In this document: piece after piece, positions 51,948-60,920 of the stretch
Layout: every line of letters starts with the position of its first letter
Numbering within the stretch: the stretch's first letter is position 1
Origin: Rhodobacter aestuarii
GTDB lineage: Bacteria > Pseudomonadota > Alphaproteobacteria > Rhodobacterales > Rhodobacteraceae
Reading direction: 5' to 3'
DNA: 64,000 nt
Assembly: GCF_900156655.1 (NCBI RefSeq)
Contig: NZ_FTOG01000001.1
Coordinates: forward strand, 124,001 to 188,000
Program-made: the position numbers and the translations under genes
The notes under the pieces: generated by a model
The model's input: only the letters and a program-made list of their open reading frames with translations
Told to the model about the DNA's origin: nothing
The model's database searches: none

Positions 51948-52793
51948 ATGACGGACACTCCCGTTTGGTTCATCACCGGCTGCTCGACCGGCTTCGGGCG
52001 CGAAATCGCTAAATTGGTGCTGGCAAAAGGCTGGCCCGTGGTGATGACGGCCCGGCGCACCGAAACGCTGGCCGAATTGGTCGAAGGGCATGAAGAGCAC
52101 GCCCTTGCCGTGTCTTTGGATGTGACCGATGCGGCGCAAATTGCGGCGGCTGTGGAACAGGCCGAGGCGCGCTTTGGGCGCATTGATGTGCTCGTGAACA
52201 ACGCGGGCTACGGCTATTTCTCGGCCATCGAAGAAGGCGAAGATGCCGAAATCCGCCGTCAGTTTGAGACCAATGTCTTTGGGCTCAATGCGCTGACGCA
52301 AAAGGTGCTGCCCGGCATGCGGGCGCGCCGCAAAGGCCATATCATCAACTTCTCTTCGATTGGCGGGCTGATTTCTTACCCGGCGCTTGGCTATTATTGC
52401 GCCACGAAATTCGCGGTCGAGGCGCTTTCGGAAGCGCTGGCGCAAGAGGTGGCCCCGCTTGGCTTGAAGGTCACGATCATCGAGCCGGGTGGCTTCCGCA
52501 CCGATTGGGCGGGCCGTTCGGTGATTGAATCGCAAACCCGGATTGACGATTACGAGGCGACCTCGGGTGCCCTGCGCGATGGCCTGCGCGCGGCGTCGGG
52601 CCACCAAGATGGCGATCCGCAAAAGCTTGCCGAAGCAGTGCTGATGGTTGCCGCGGCGGAAAACCCGCCGCTGCGCTTGCTGCTGAGCAAACAAGCCTAT
52701 GATCGGGCGCTTGAGCGCGTGGAAGAGATGCGCAAAAGCGCCGAGGCGTGGAAAGAGGTCACGCTCGGCGCGGACTTCCCGCCCGGCGCATAA
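51948..52793 (+). CDS. Short-chain dehydrogenase/reductase
   Basis: 281 residues. The cofactor motif FITGCSTGFGREIA (TGxxxGxG) is at residues 7-16, followed by NNAG in VLVNNAGYGYFSA, catalytic Ser in INFSSIGGLISYPALG, and YYCATKFAVEALSEAL with YxxxK. The TGCSTGFG form and the length place it in the classical SDR group often annotated as oxidoreductase of unknown substrate. Preceded by AAAGGACATATC as ribosome site. Probably the third gene of the DUF3737-patB-SDR operon. Confidence 0.88.
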   Translation: MTDTPVWFITGCSTGFGREIAKLVLAKGWPVVMTARRTETLAELVEGHEEHALAVSLDVTDAAQIAAAVEQAEARFGRIDVLVNNAGYGYFSAIEEGEDAEIRRQFETNVFGLNALTQKVLPGMRARRKGHIINFSSIGGLISYPALGYYCATKFAVEALSEALAQEVAPLGLKVTIIEPGGFRTDWAGRSVIESQTRIDDYEATSGALRDGLRAASGHQDGDPQKLAEAVLMVAAAENPPLRLLLSKQAYDRALERVEEMRKSAEAWKEVTLGADFPPGA

Positions 52794-52842
52794 AGTGGCG
52801 CGGGGCCATTGGCCCCGTATCCTCCAGAACCCAGACATAAAG

Positions 52843-52872
52843 AAGGGGCGCAGAGTGATCTCTGCGCCCCTT
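52843..52872. terminator. Bidirectional terminator between two SDR genes
   Basis: A perfect 13-bp stem (AAGGGGCGCAGAG / CTCTGCGCCCCTT) with loop TGAT. A short T-run follows on the plus strand (TTTGCTTT), and CTTTATG on the minus strand. It separates the convergent SDR genes. Confidence 0.9.
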
Positions 52873-52892
52873 TGCTTTGGCTTGTGGCCCGA

Positions 52893-53660
52893 TCAGAGGA
52901 ACTGACCGTTATCCACTTGGATCACTTGGCCCGTGACCGCGCGGCCCATTTCCGATGCCAGATAAAGCGCGGCATAGGCCTGATCGCGCGGGTCGGTCGA
53001 GGGCACGGTGGTGTTGGTGTATTTGTCCGAAAACTCAAGCATCTCGCCGCCGCCCTCTTGCTCGCCCGCGGCCCAAGCGCGCGCGGCATCGGTATCGGTC
53101 ACGCCCGGTGCAATCGCATTGACGCGGATTTTCGTGCCCGAGAGGCGAATGGCGATGTTCTTCGTCATCGTGTTGATCGCGCCTTTGGTCGAGGTATAGG
53201 CAACCCCGCAAATCGGCAAAATGCCGTTCACCGAAGAGATGTTGATGATCCGTCCTTCGCCGCGCGGCATCATGTGGTTCACCGCTTCGCGGCAATAGCG
53301 GAACGGGCCGACGAGGTTGATCCCCATGATCTTTTCAAAATGATCATCGGTGGTTTTTTCCACCGCATACATCTCACCGACACCGGCGTTATTGACCATG
53401 ATGTCGACCTGACCAAAAGTCTCGATTGCGGCTTTGAAAACGCGGGCCGGGGCCTCTGGGTCGGCGGAGTCCGCCACAAGGCCAATCGCCGAACCGCCTG
53501 CGGCCTTGATGGCCGCGACAGCCTCGTTCACGCCTTTTTCGTGGCGTGCGGTGATCACGACATTCGCGCCTTCTTCGGCGAAAAGCGTGGCGATGGCATT
53601 GCCGATCCCCCGGCTGGCCCCGGTGACGACGGCGGTTTTTCCTTCAAGCATCTTTTGCAT
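52893..53660 (-). CDS. Short-chain dehydrogenase/reductase (second)
   Basis: 255 residues. TGASRGIGNAIA, NNAGVGEM, catalytic Ser in INISSVNGILPI, YTSTKGAINTM (YxxxK) and PGVTDTDAARA are all present, as in glucose-1-dehydrogenase / 3-oxoacyl-ACP-reductase-like SDRs. The C-terminal ASEMGRAVTGQVIQVDNGQFL is classical. ATG 53660 follows AAGGACAG. The substrate is unknown. DUF2255 lies 85 bp upstream on the same strand. Confidence 0.88.
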   Translation of the reverse strand: MQKMLEGKTAVVTGASRGIGNAIATLFAEEGANVVITARHEKGVNEAVAAIKAAGGSAIGLVADSADPEAPARVFKAAIETFGQVDIMVNNAGVGEMYAVEKTTDDHFEKIMGINLVGPFRYCREAVNHMMPRGEGRIINISSVNGILPICGVAYTSTKGAINTMTKNIAIRLSGTKIRVNAIAPGVTDTDAARAWAAGEQEGGGEMLEFSDKYTNTTVPSTDPRDQAYAALYLASEMGRAVTGQVIQVDNGQFL

Positions 53661-53745
53661 GATCTGTCCTTTCTTGGATATGCGCAGCCATCCGCGCCAA
53701 AGGGCGCGCTGGTGCTGTTTGAATGGGGGAGGCGTTCTGGCCCGC

Positions 53746-54123
53746 TTAGGCGCGGGGCAGCACTTCCAATGTGGCCGCTTGGGCGCGTGCCGAAATCATC
53801 GGCGCAAGGTAGCGGCTGGTGGTGTATTTCGCGCGATAGGCGGCGTCGATCGGATCGGTGAGCGCGAGGTCAACCGTCGCAAAGGTCACATCGACCGCCT
53901 TGCCATCAAGCACAATCTGCCCCGCGCCTTGCGCGCGCCCAGCTTGAAACCAGCTTGAACTTTCGCCCGAATAGGCGCGCACGAAGAGCCGCCCTTCCAC
54001 TTGCACGAACCAAATATAGGTCGGCGTGCCGGGGGTCTTTCCATCCGCGCGGTAAGGCGCGATGCGGAAGGAGTCTGTCGCGGCGATCTGCGCTTGTTCC
54101 TCCGTGCTCCAAAGCTTACTCAT
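53746..54123 (-). CDS. DUF2255 family protein
   Basis: 125 residues, no signal peptide. It has the pattern of the DUF2255 / flavin-split-barrel-like proteins: FRIAPYRADGKTPGTPTYIWFVQVEGRLFVRAYSGESSSWFQAGRAQGAGQIVLDGKAVDVTF, with a basic ligand-binding face (RAYSG, WFQ). F420- or FMN-dependent reductase-like proteins share this shape, but activity is unproven. It likely starts the DUF2255-SDR transcript. Confidence 0.7.
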   Translation of the reverse strand: MSKLWSTEEQAQIAATDSFRIAPYRADGKTPGTPTYIWFVQVEGRLFVRAYSGESSSWFQAGRAQGAGQIVLDGKAVDVTFATVDLALTDPIDAAYRAKYTTSRYLAPMISARAQAATLEVLPRA

Positions 54124-54239
54124 GATATCCTCTTGTTTTTCAATGGCGTGGGGTCTTCGCCCGCCGCGTCTGAAACAGATTTAGGGCAATGGGCCGCACG
54201 GATTAGCGTGGCGTTCGTAACGGCGGCTATGAATGGGGC

Positions 54240-55601
54240 TCATGAAACCGGATGCGCTTTGCCGCGTAGGGCCGCGAGCGCGAGCACGCCCAGAAGGCTC
54301 AGCCCGGCGCTGGCCAAAACCGCCACATGCCAGCCCGCAAAGAAATCCGCCCCGTCGCGCCCCGCGATCAGCACCGAAACAAGCGCGATCCCGAGCGCGG
54401 AGCCCAAATAACGCGCGGTGTTATTGGCGGCAGAGCCCATCGCGGCACGTTCGGGCGGCACGGTGGCCACCGCCGCATGGCCAAGCGCGGTGTTCAGAAG
54501 CCCGTTCGATACCCCGGCCACAAAAAGCCCCGGCAGCACAGCAGCCCAACTGGCCCCGGGAGCCGCGCGCAGCATCAAAAGCTGGCCCAAGGTGCAGCCC
54601 AAAATCGCGCCAATCGCGCGTTGGCGGGCGGTGAGCCCTTTCGGCAAATAGCCCGTTCCAAGGGCGGCAAAAACCGTCACCGCCGACCAAGCAAGCAAGA
54701 TCAAGGCCGCTTCAAAGGGCGTTTCGCCAAAGCCGCGCACCAGCACCGTGGGGACAAGCGACATCAGCGCCAGCACGCCCGCGCCTGACGCAAAGGCGGC
54801 GAGCGTCGCGCCCAGAAAATCCACACGCCCAAACAGATCGACCCGCAAGATCGGGTTCGGCACGCGCCGTTCGATGACCACGAAAATCGTCATCAGCACC
54901 ACACCCGCAGCGGCGATTATCCCAACCGTTGGGGTCGCGCCCAGCCGCGCCTCGGTCAGTGCGTAAAGCAGCGCACCGAGCCCCAGCATCAAAACAAGGC
55001 TCCCCGCCAGATCGACCTTGGCGCCCGTGCGCGCGCTTTCTGGAAGCCGCGCGGCGGCAGCCAGCGCCAAACTGGCCGACACCAAAGCGAGCAGCCAATG
55101 CATCGCGGGCCAGCCGCCAAGGCGAAGCAAAAGCGAGGCAAGGATCGGCCCCAGCGCTACGCCAGCGCCCAGACCCGCCGCCCAAATCGCGGCAGCGCGT
55201 TGCCGGGCCGCCCCGTGATAGACCTGCCCCAAAAGACCCAGCCCGCAGGCCATGATGCCCGCGCTGCCCAAGCCTTGCAAAATGCGCATCGCAATCAGCA
55301 TCGGCCCATTGACCGAAACCGCCGCCAAGACCGAGGCCATGGCGGTGAGCCATAGCCCGCCCAAAAAGGTGCGACGGCGCCCGGTCGTATCGCCCAAAGC
55401 GCCGGCGGTCAGCAGCCCACAGGCCGCGCCCAAGGGCATGGCGCTCATCACCCAAGCCTGTTCGGCCGCGCCAAGAGAAAGCGCCTGTGTCATCGCCTCG
55501 AGTGTGGTGAGGGGTTGGGTGAAGACAATGAGCGAAAGACAGGTGGCTGCCGCCACAATCACAAGCGGCAAAACGGGCGGGGCTTCAGCGTGAGGGGTCA
55601 T
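54240..55601 (-). CDS. MFS drug-efflux transporter
   Basis: 453 residues, twelve to fourteen helices. The MFS loop motif GALGDTTGRRRTFLGGLWL follows helix 2; PLGAACGLLTAG and ILQGLGSAGIMACGLGLLGQVYHG are typical of DHA-type drug:proton antiporters. It begins 4 bases after the stop of the RibD-like gene, so the two are in one transcript. The export substrate is unknown. Confidence 0.85.
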   Translation of the reverse strand: MTPHAEAPPVLPLVIVAAATCLSLIVFTQPLTTLEAMTQALSLGAAEQAWVMSAMPLGAACGLLTAGALGDTTGRRRTFLGGLWLTAMASVLAAVSVNGPMLIAMRILQGLGSAGIMACGLGLLGQVYHGAARQRAAAIWAAGLGAGVALGPILASLLLRLGGWPAMHWLLALVSASLALAAAARLPESARTGAKVDLAGSLVLMLGLGALLYALTEARLGATPTVGIIAAAGVVLMTIFVVIERRVPNPILRVDLFGRVDFLGATLAAFASGAGVLALMSLVPTVLVRGFGETPFEAALILLAWSAVTVFAALGTGYLPKGLTARQRAIGAILGCTLGQLLMLRAAPGASWAAVLPGLFVAGVSNGLLNTALGHAAVATVPPERAAMGSAANNTARYLGSALGIALVSVLIAGRDGADFFAGWHVAVLASAGLSLLGVLALAALRGKAHPVS

Positions 55602-55605
55602 CGGC

Positions 55606-56286
55606 TTAGCCCTGCTTCACACGGTGGCGCAGCCACACAATGCCATCGGTCAGCGTTTCGACTGAGATCAACTCCAAAGCCTGCGCGGGCAAAGGAGCGC
55701 GGTGGTCATAAATCGCCGCTTCCCCCGCAAGCCCGTCGATGATCGGGTAAAGGAGCGTGCTTGTTTCATCAATCATACCCGCCGCCCAAAAGGCGCCCTT
55801 GATCTCGCCTCCGCCTTCAAGCAACAGCCGCGTTACCCCAAAGGCGGTGCCAATCCGCGTTAGCGCTCCGGCGATATCCTCGCCATCGGGGCCGGAGGAA
55901 ATGACCGAAACCCCGCGCGCCGCCAGATCATCTACATGCGCTTGGCTCACCCGGTCTGAGACCACCAGCACCAAATGCTCGCCATCCAGATCGCCGCTTT
56001 CGGGGCGCAGCCGCCCGGTGCGGTCAAAGGCGATCCCAAGTCGGCGGCCTGCACTGTCCGCGATGTGGTCTGCGCGCGGCTGCGGCGCGTCTTGCAGCTG
56101 CGGTTCCCCATGCGGCAGGTAATGCTCCATCGTGCGGCGCCCGGCGATCCAGCCCTCGGCTTCCAGCTTGGCGGCGACGGGGTCATAGACGGCCAGCAAC
56201 TCCGCGACCGTATAGGGCCAGCGGTCGGGTTCGAGCCGACCATCCAAAGTGGTGAGCATGTGACAAATAATTTCGGGGCGGGACAT
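55606..56286 (-). CDS. RibD C-terminal / dihydrofolate-reductase-like protein
   Basis: 226 residues. The RibD_C fold is shown by IICHMLTTLDGRLEPDRWPY, WIAGRRTMEHYLPHG, LVLVVSDRVSQAHVDDLAARGVSVI and TRLLLEGGGEIKGAFWAAGMIDETSTLLYPII. The EGGGEIKGAF motif is the NADPH-binding loop. Such stand-alone proteins are annotated as DHFR-like reductases; their substrate is unknown. It is upstream of the MFS gene. Confidence 0.82.
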   Translation of the reverse strand: MSRPEIICHMLTTLDGRLEPDRWPYTVAELLAVYDPVAAKLEAEGWIAGRRTMEHYLPHGEPQLQDAPQPRADHIADSAGRRLGIAFDRTGRLRPESGDLDGEHLVLVVSDRVSQAHVDDLAARGVSVISSGPDGEDIAGALTRIGTAFGVTRLLLEGGGEIKGAFWAAGMIDETSTLLYPIIDGLAGEAAIYDHRAPLPAQALELISVETLTDGIVWLRHRVKQG

Positions 56287-56486
56287 GAGGGCCTTCCTGC
56301 GCCACCGCTTTGGGTGGCTTTGTTGATCGTAACGTCTTTGCGCTAGAGCTAGGCCGCTGGCCGGGAGAGGGGAATGCGCGAAAGCGGCTAGCTTCTATGA
56401 GCCCTACTCATCAATAAACCCGGCCTGTCCCGTTGCTGCGGTTTGCCAGCCGGCCTATCTCTGCCCCAACAACAAACAGGACGCCC

Positions 56487-57461
56487 ATGCCCCGCAACCC
56501 CTACCATTCCGGCCCGATCACCGATCATTTTGATGGCCTTCGGTTTCATTCGCCGGGGCAACCCTCGCCGGATCGTTCGCTTTTGGACATTTGGCGCTGG
56601 AACCGGGCGGGCGAGCGCGCGCAATGGCCAAAACAGGTTGCCATTACCCCCGCTGTTCCGCCCGCGCGCAGCGAGGCGCCGCGGATCACGATGGTGGGCC
56701 ATGCTTCTGTGCTGATCCAAGTGGCGGGTATGAACATTCTGACGGATCCGGTCTGGTCGCGCCGGGCTGGGCCTTTCGGGATCACCGGGCCCAAACGCAC
56801 CACCGCGCCGGGGATCGCCTTTGACGATTTGCCCAAGATCGATGCGGTGCTGTTGAGCCACAATCACTATGACCACCTTGACCTTGCCACTTTGCGCAAG
56901 CTGCATCGCCGCGATGCCCCGCATATGGTGATGCCGCTGGGCACCGATGCCACGGCGCGCAAGGCGGGCAAGGCGCTGCGCATCACCACGGCAGATTGGC
57001 ATGAAACGGTTGCGCTTTCGGGCGGTGTTTCGGTCACGCTCACGCGGGCCAACCATTGGTCCTCGCGCGGGCTGCGGGACCGACGCATGGCGCTTTGGGC
57101 CGGGTTTTGGATCAATACTCCCGCCGGGCAGATTTGGTTTGCGGGCGATACCGGCTATGGCGATGGTGCGATTTTCCGCGAGATCCGCGCGCGCCACGGC
57201 AGCCCCGATATCGCGCTCATTCCGATTGGCGCCTATGCGCCGCGCTGGTTCATGGAGCCCCAACATGTCGGCCCCGATGAAGCGGTGAAGATCTTTGAAG
57301 ATGTCGGCGCAGGCCAAGCCTATGGCATCCATTGGGGCACGTTTCAGCTCACCGATGAGCCGCGCGAAGAACCGCGTGATTTGCTGGTGGAGCATGTCAA
57401 AGCGGCCGGGATTGACCCCGCCCGCTTCATCGCGCTCGATCCCGGGGCAAGCTACGGGTAA
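56487..57461 (+). CDS. Metallo-beta-lactamase-fold hydrolase of the NAPE-PLD/UlaG type
   Basis: 324 residues from ATG 56487 (CAGGACG upstream), with no signal peptide. The motif LSHNHYDHLDLATL (HxHxDH), then VTLTRANHWSSRG, FAGDTGYGDG and GIHWGTFQLTDEPREEP match the N-acyl-phosphatidylethanolamine phospholipase D / RomA-like group of MBL enzymes. Probably hydrolyses a phosphodiester or lactone. It is divergent from the RibD-like gene by 200 bp in which no further gene is seen. Confidence 0.85.
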   Translation: MPRNPYHSGPITDHFDGLRFHSPGQPSPDRSLLDIWRWNRAGERAQWPKQVAITPAVPPARSEAPRITMVGHASVLIQVAGMNILTDPVWSRRAGPFGITGPKRTTAPGIAFDDLPKIDAVLLSHNHYDHLDLATLRKLHRRDAPHMVMPLGTDATARKAGKALRITTADWHETVALSGGVSVTLTRANHWSSRGLRDRRMALWAGFWINTPAGQIWFAGDTGYGDGAIFREIRARHGSPDIALIPIGAYAPRWFMEPQHVGPDEAVKIFEDVGAGQAYGIHWGTFQLTDEPREEPRDLLVEHVKAAGIDPARFIALDPGASYG

Positions 57462-57491
57462 CCGCGCGTGCACCCTGGGATGGCGTTGGGA

Positions 57492-59162
57492 TCAGTTCAG
57501 CCCGGCGCGGGCCCAGAGCATTTGCCGGAACAGCGCCACCGCCTTGGCATCAATATAGGGGGCAACTTTCGCTGCCCGGTCGAGATGCATCGCCGCGCGG
57601 GTGGTGGTGTCATATTGCGGCCAGTTCGGTAGGCCGGGCGCGGCGGGCGTGCCGGTTTTCGCAAATTGCACCCACGCCTCTGACACGGTTTTGGCAAGCG
57701 CTTCGGCCTCGGTGCCGCCGCCCGTCATCACCTGCCCCGCTTCGGTCGCGACATTGTCGAAGACGAAGGGGATTTCCATCGTATGCGGCGAGAACAGCTT
57801 GCCCCCGGCAATCGGGGTCATCCATTCAAACCGATAGGCGTAGACCGGCGCAGTGCCTGAGGTGGCGCGCTGATCCAAGATCTCATTCGACAAAGCGCCC
57901 ATCGCGAAATCGGAAAAGAGCCGGAACCAAAGCGCTGCCGGGGGAAGCGCCGGGAAATCGCGCTGGTAGCTTTGCAACAGCCAAGCCGCATTTTCGGGGC
58001 CGAACATTTGGTTTGCGCGCGCGGCGAGCCCCTCTGCATCCAGCGTGTAAGCGGCTTCGTCTTGCAGCATGAAAAGCGTGAATTCGGTGCCCGTTTGCCC
58101 CACCATCAGCGGCACATCGCGCGCGCTTTCGGCGGTGTCCGGGTCATAGATATGGCGCGTGATGAAGCGCCCATCAATCACCGGCCAAAAGCCCGAGGGG
58201 AAACCCGGCGCGGCGAAAGACATTGGCGTCTCTGCCATCACTTTACGCTCTGCCGCGAGCACGTCTTCCATCGTGACGGTGTTCAGCGCCTCTGGTGCGG
58301 TTTCTGAAATGCCAAGCGCGGCCAAAACCTTACGGGCGATCTCATCCGCGGCCTCAGCGGTGTGGAAGCGCGTCAGCGGGCCGCTTTCGACAATGGCGCG
58401 GTGAAACAGCCCCTTGGCCGAGGGCACGCCCAAAAGCGTGTTCACTTTCCAGCCGCCGCCAGATTCGCCAAAGATCGTGACCGTGTTCGGGTCGCCACCA
58501 AAGCCTGCGATATTGGCCTGCACCCATTCGAGCGCGGCGACCATATCTTTGACGGATAGGTTCGCGCTCTCGGCCCAAGCCCCACCCAAAATGCGCGAGA
58601 AATCGGTGAGCCCATGTGCGCCAAGGCGATGGTTCAGCGTTACCACCACCACATCGCCGCGCGAAGCGAGCCGCGTGCCGTCATAAATCGCGCAAGAGCC
58701 GGAGCCGCTTTGCCAGCCGCCGCCATGCAGCCAAACCATCACCGGCAGGTCTTTCGCGCCCTCAGGTGCCCAGATGTTGAGCGCGAGGCAATCTTCCCCG
58801 GCTTTGACGTAATCGGGCGGGGCAAAGGCAGGGGTGACGGGCGTGCCCGAGACAGGCTCCGGCCCTTGCGGGGCGGTATCGGCATGGCGGTCGGCAACAA
58901 AAACGCCTGACCACGGTGCCACCGGTTGCGGCGGCAAAAAGCGGTTCGCGCCGGAAATCGGTTGCGCATAGCGCAGACCCAAAAACCGCGAAACGCCCTT
59001 TTCCGTCACGCCTTGGACGAGGCCTTGACGGGTTGCAACGATTGGCGCTGCTTCGGTTTGCGCATTGGCGAAACGGGGGAGGCCTGCCGCCAAAATGGCG
59101 GCGCAGCTGCCTTGCAAAACGGTGCGCCGCGGAAGGTTTGTGTTTTGAAATGAAGGGGACAT
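57492..59162 (-). CDS. Exported type-B carboxylesterase
   Basis: 556 residues with a Tat-like signal (NLPRRTVLQGSCAAILAAGL, residues 9-30). The alpha/beta hydrolase has the oxyanion region VMVWLHGGGWQSGSGS, nucleophile GESGGGWKV (Ser), and catalytic His in LFSPHTMEIPFVFDN. It should cleave carboxylic esters in the periplasm. It lies 52 bp after the tannase-like gene, separated by a hairpin. Confidence 0.9.
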   Translation of the reverse strand: MSPSFQNTNLPRRTVLQGSCAAILAAGLPRFANAQTEAAPIVATRQGLVQGVTEKGVSRFLGLRYAQPISGANRFLPPQPVAPWSGVFVADRHADTAPQGPEPVSGTPVTPAFAPPDYVKAGEDCLALNIWAPEGAKDLPVMVWLHGGGWQSGSGSCAIYDGTRLASRGDVVVVTLNHRLGAHGLTDFSRILGGAWAESANLSVKDMVAALEWVQANIAGFGGDPNTVTIFGESGGGWKVNTLLGVPSAKGLFHRAIVESGPLTRFHTAEAADEIARKVLAALGISETAPEALNTVTMEDVLAAERKVMAETPMSFAAPGFPSGFWPVIDGRFITRHIYDPDTAESARDVPLMVGQTGTEFTLFMLQDEAAYTLDAEGLAARANQMFGPENAAWLLQSYQRDFPALPPAALWFRLFSDFAMGALSNEILDQRATSGTAPVYAYRFEWMTPIAGGKLFSPHTMEIPFVFDNVATEAGQVMTGGGTEAEALAKTVSEAWVQFAKTGTPAAPGLPNWPQYDTTTRAAMHLDRAAKVAPYIDAKAVALFRQMLWARAGLN

Positions 59163-59182
59163 GAGGGGCTCCAGATAGAAAG

Positions 59183-59204
59183 CCGCCGCCCCGAAGGGCG
59201 GCGG
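59183..59204 (-). terminator. Stem-loop between the two esterase genes
   Basis: A perfect 9-bp stem (CCGCCGCCC / GGGCGGCGG) with a CGAA loop lies between the tannase-like stop and the carboxylesterase start on the minus strand; a short CTTTCT follows. Partial termination or a processing site is likely. Confidence 0.7.
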
Positions 59205-59213
59205 TTGAGGGTG

Positions 59214-60761
59214 TTAGGGCTGGGTGCAGGTGTAGCTTTCAAGCGCGTTCACATCCCCGCCGGTGTAAGCGGCATAGGCAGGATAGGCGCAGATCGGCAT
59301 TTCCCGTTCTGGCATCGAGGGGGCCTTGGCGGGCATCACCTCGGGCGCGGTGCCAGTTTCTTCCCAGTTTTCCAAAAGCGTCAGCGGGTCAAAGTCTTCA
59401 AAGGCCGGGCCGCCGCCGCAATGGGTCATGCCGGGCACCACGAAGAGCTGCGCGAAATCGGCCCCAGTATCGGCGCGCGATTGCTCCACCCAGCGGGTGA
59501 TATCGGTGGCCGAAAAGACCGGGTCCGCCGCGCCTTGGAAGATCACCATCTTGCCCCCGCGGGCGACAAAGCTGCTCAGATAGGTGTCATCGGCATCAAA
59601 ATACCCGCCCACATCGGCCACGGCCTCGGCCAGCGCGCCAAAGTCTTGGGTGTCGGGCACCGTTTGCGGCGGGGTCATGAAGACCGCCCCGGTCGAGGGC
59701 AGGGTGAGCGTTTCATGCAGGCCGGGGTGATCGGCGCTGCCAAGTTTCCACGCGCGCCAGCCCGCCGAGGCAATGCCCGGATCCCACGGCCAGCCGGTGT
59801 AAACGGCGTTTCCATTTAGATCTTTGGCCCCGCCCATGACCGCAACCAGCGCATCAAGCTTATTGTCGGGCAGTTGGCCGCGCAGCGCCTCGGCGTTGAA
59901 ATCGCATTGGCCGTAAGCAGCCACGATGCCATCTTCCAGACCATCCAGCGCATCGCATTGCTTCAGGATTTCTGCCGAGACGGTGTCCAGTTCATCTTGC
60001 GTCAAAGCGGCATGAAGCTGGCCTTCGGGCGCGACCGGCAGCAGGTGCTGCACATCCCAAACGCCCCCCAAAGCCGCGCGCGACAGATGGAAGCCGGGGT
60101 TGCCAGCAACCACACCGGCAAATTCGAGCGGGAAACGCTCTGCCGCCATCATCGCCTCGCGCCCACCGTTCGAGCAGCCCATGAAGAACGACTTTTCAGG
60201 GAGTTGCGTATAATAGGCGCGGATCAACGTTTTGGCGGCACTGTTCACTTTCCCAATCGCCGCATAGGCCAGATCAATCCGCGCTTGTTGATCGGCGGTA
60301 AAATCAAGCCCAAGCCCGTTGTGGCCGCTGTCCATGCTGACGACGGCATAACCGCGTTGCAGCGCAGGCACCGCCGTCGACCCGGTCGAGGGCACCGCCC
60401 CCGTGGCCGGGGCAATAAACCCATCGGTGCCGCCACCGCCTTGGAACAGGAAGCGCCCGTTCCAGTCTTCGGGCAGGCGCAGTTGGAAGGTGATCCCATA
60501 GCGCCCGTTCACACCCTCGCGGTCTTCGATCTTGCCTTCGACAAGGCAATGCGCGCCCACCGCCACCGGGCGCGGCGAGCCGCCCGTCATCGCGCTCATC
60601 GGATCAGGGGGCAGGGTGCCCGCCGATTGTGCTTCGGCATTGGTGATTTGCACGCCATAAAGGTCAAGCCCGGCCAGCGCCGCGCAGCTATCGGCCAGCG
60701 CCGGGGCCGCGCAAAGCGCGCTCGTCATCAAGAGGGCACTCGTGAAAAGGGGGGGCTTCAT
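59214..60761 (-). CDS. Tannase / feruloyl esterase family exported hydrolase
   Basis: 515 residues from ATG 60761, where a Sec signal begins (cleaved after LADS, about residue 24); an upstream in-frame ATG lacks a ribosome site. Family features: FQLRLPEDWNGRFLFQGGGGTDG, nucleophile MGCSNGGREAMM (Cys-Ser-x-Gly-Gly), FQGAADPVFSATDITRW and GMTHCGGGPAFEDFDP (His next to Cys for the catalytic disulfide). It releases phenolic acids from esters in the periplasm or outside. It is divergent from a TetR gene across a strong operator. Confidence 0.9.
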   Translation of the reverse strand: MKPPLFTSALLMTSALCAAPALADSCAALAGLDLYGVQITNAEAQSAGTLPPDPMSAMTGGSPRPVAVGAHCLVEGKIEDREGVNGRYGITFQLRLPEDWNGRFLFQGGGGTDGFIAPATGAVPSTGSTAVPALQRGYAVVSMDSGHNGLGLDFTADQQARIDLAYAAIGKVNSAAKTLIRAYYTQLPEKSFFMGCSNGGREAMMAAERFPLEFAGVVAGNPGFHLSRAALGGVWDVQHLLPVAPEGQLHAALTQDELDTVSAEILKQCDALDGLEDGIVAAYGQCDFNAEALRGQLPDNKLDALVAVMGGAKDLNGNAVYTGWPWDPGIASAGWRAWKLGSADHPGLHETLTLPSTGAVFMTPPQTVPDTQDFGALAEAVADVGGYFDADDTYLSSFVARGGKMVIFQGAADPVFSATDITRWVEQSRADTGADFAQLFVVPGMTHCGGGPAFEDFDPLTLLENWEETGTAPEVMPAKAPSMPEREMPICAYPAYAAYTGGDVNALESYTCTQP

Positions 60762-60844
60762 GTCTCTCGTCCGTTTCGGTTTCATCTGTCAAAAGGGCCA
60801 AAGACCACCAAAGGCTGGTGTTTCGTGGCGGCCCCGCCTATAAT

Positions 60845-60879
60845 TGACTTGCGGTCAGATAAATAGTGACCGCCGGTCA
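60845..60879. promoter_or_regulatory. Inverted repeat operator between the esterases and tetR
   Basis: TGACTTGCGGTCA (60845-60857), a 9-base AT-rich spacer, then TGACCGCCGGTCA (60867-60879): the arms are inverted repeats matching at 11 of 13 positions. It lies in the 159-bp gap between the tannase-like gene and the divergent tetR gene and overlaps any promoter there. It probably binds the TetR protein encoded at 60921, controlling both directions. Confidence 0.85.
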
Positions 60880-60920
60880 TTTATCAAGCCCTAAAAGGAT
60901 TCTTTGGGAGGAAATCCGCT

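Noticed and set aside
49809-52838. A 1009-codon open frame on the minus strand opposite the DUF3737, PatB and SDR genes
   Set aside because: It is antisense to three well-supported genes, rich in Arg/His/Gln as expected for a shadow frame in GC-rich DNA, and shows no domain.
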